Origin: Martensiomyces pterosporus
Lineage: Eukaryota > Kickxellomycota > Kickxellomycetes > Kickxellales > Kickxellaceae
Assembly: GCA_025201845.1 (NCBI GenBank)
Contig: MU604077.1
Coordinates: forward strand, 19,761 to 34,860
Reading direction: 5' to 3'
Length of the DNA: 15,100 nucleotides
This document shows positions 14,925-15,100 of this stretch, piece by piece (within the stretch, counting starts at the first letter, position 1; each line of letters starts with the position of its first letter). The notes under the pieces were generated by a model that saw nothing but the letters and a program-made list of their open reading frames with translations, was not told where the DNA came from and ran no database searches. Both the position numbers and the translations under genes were made by a program.

Positions 14925-15053
14925 ATGGCTGCTGTTTCCCTTCTCTTTTCTCTGGTGCTGCTGGCTGCCCATTCCTCAGCAATATACAGCACACACAATC
15001 TGGTGCCACTCCTCGAACTGACTGAGTGTGCTGTGCACAGGTTGACTGTCTAG
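14925..15053 (+). CDS. possible start of a small secreted-protein gene
   Basis: ATG 14925 opens 42 codons ending at TAG 15051. The first 19 residues, MAAVSLLFSLVLLAAHSSA, look like a signal peptide with an Ala-x-Ala-like end. A GTTGAC after CACAG at 15041 could be a splice donor, so the visible frame may be exon 1 of a gene continuing beyond the window. Leader copy B and a TATA-like box lie upstream in the same orientation. Against it: a five-codon frame with its own ATG (14901-14918) precedes it, no homology is recognisable, and a hydrophobic stretch this short can arise by chance. Confidence 0.28.
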   Translation: MAAVSLLFSLVLLAAHSSAIYSTHNLVPLLELTECAVHRLTV

Positions 15054-15100
15054 CGCATGGGAGAGCATGGGTGTTTGCAGCCCCTTGCCGCAAGAGACAA

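Overview
The window looks like nuclear DNA of an intron-poor fungus. It carries a fused NUP98-NUP96 nucleoporin gene, TATA and CCAAT promoter elements, likely GT-AG introns in 5' leaders, and two divergent members of an F-box-like/leucine-rich-repeat family. The mix of a long intronless nucleoporin, BAHD-type acyltransferase and repeated F-box-like genes fits an early-diverging fungus, and Kickxellomycotina (Coemansia relatives) is my best guess. That placement is inferred from protein style and was not tested by any search.

Layout, left to right. Positions 1-1054 (minus) hold the N-terminal 351 codons of an F-box-like/LRR-like protein whose 3' end lies outside the window. Positions 1055-1704 are a divergent promoter region shared with a 66-residue plus-strand gene of unknown function (1705-1905). 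Positions 1906-2654 contain a 20-base T run and then the promoter, untranslated exon and probable 5'-UTR intron of the main gene. Positions 2655-9695 are one uninterrupted 2346-residue NUP98-NUP96 reading frame with FG and GLFG repeats, a GLEBS motif, the autoproteolytic HF|S site and the complete Nup96 scaffold part. Positions 10098-11573 encode a BAHD-type acyltransferase with its own CCAAT and TATA elements. Just behind it (11653-11919) is the C-terminal end of an NADPH-dependent diflavin reductase, interrupted by an in-frame TGA and lacking the rest of its gene; this is a pseudogene fragment. Positions 11920-12768 have no recognisable gene apart from short repeats and the leader of the next gene. 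Positions 12769-14463 encode a second, AT-richer F-box-like/LRR-like protein. Positions 14464-15100 carry a hairpin, a second copy of the leader found at 12633-12736, a TATA-like box, and perhaps the start of a small secreted-protein gene.

The genes do not form an obvious pathway. NUP98-NUP96 is a housekeeping nuclear-pore gene; the flanking F-box-like genes, the acyltransferase and the reductase fragment look like accessory, turnover-prone sequence. I see no mobile element with recognisable ends, no tRNA, no CRISPR array and no convincing new multi-gene system. The points most worth checking are the reductase fragment with its single stop codon, the duplicated leader around the right F-box-like gene, and FG motifs on the Nup96 side of the cleavage site.
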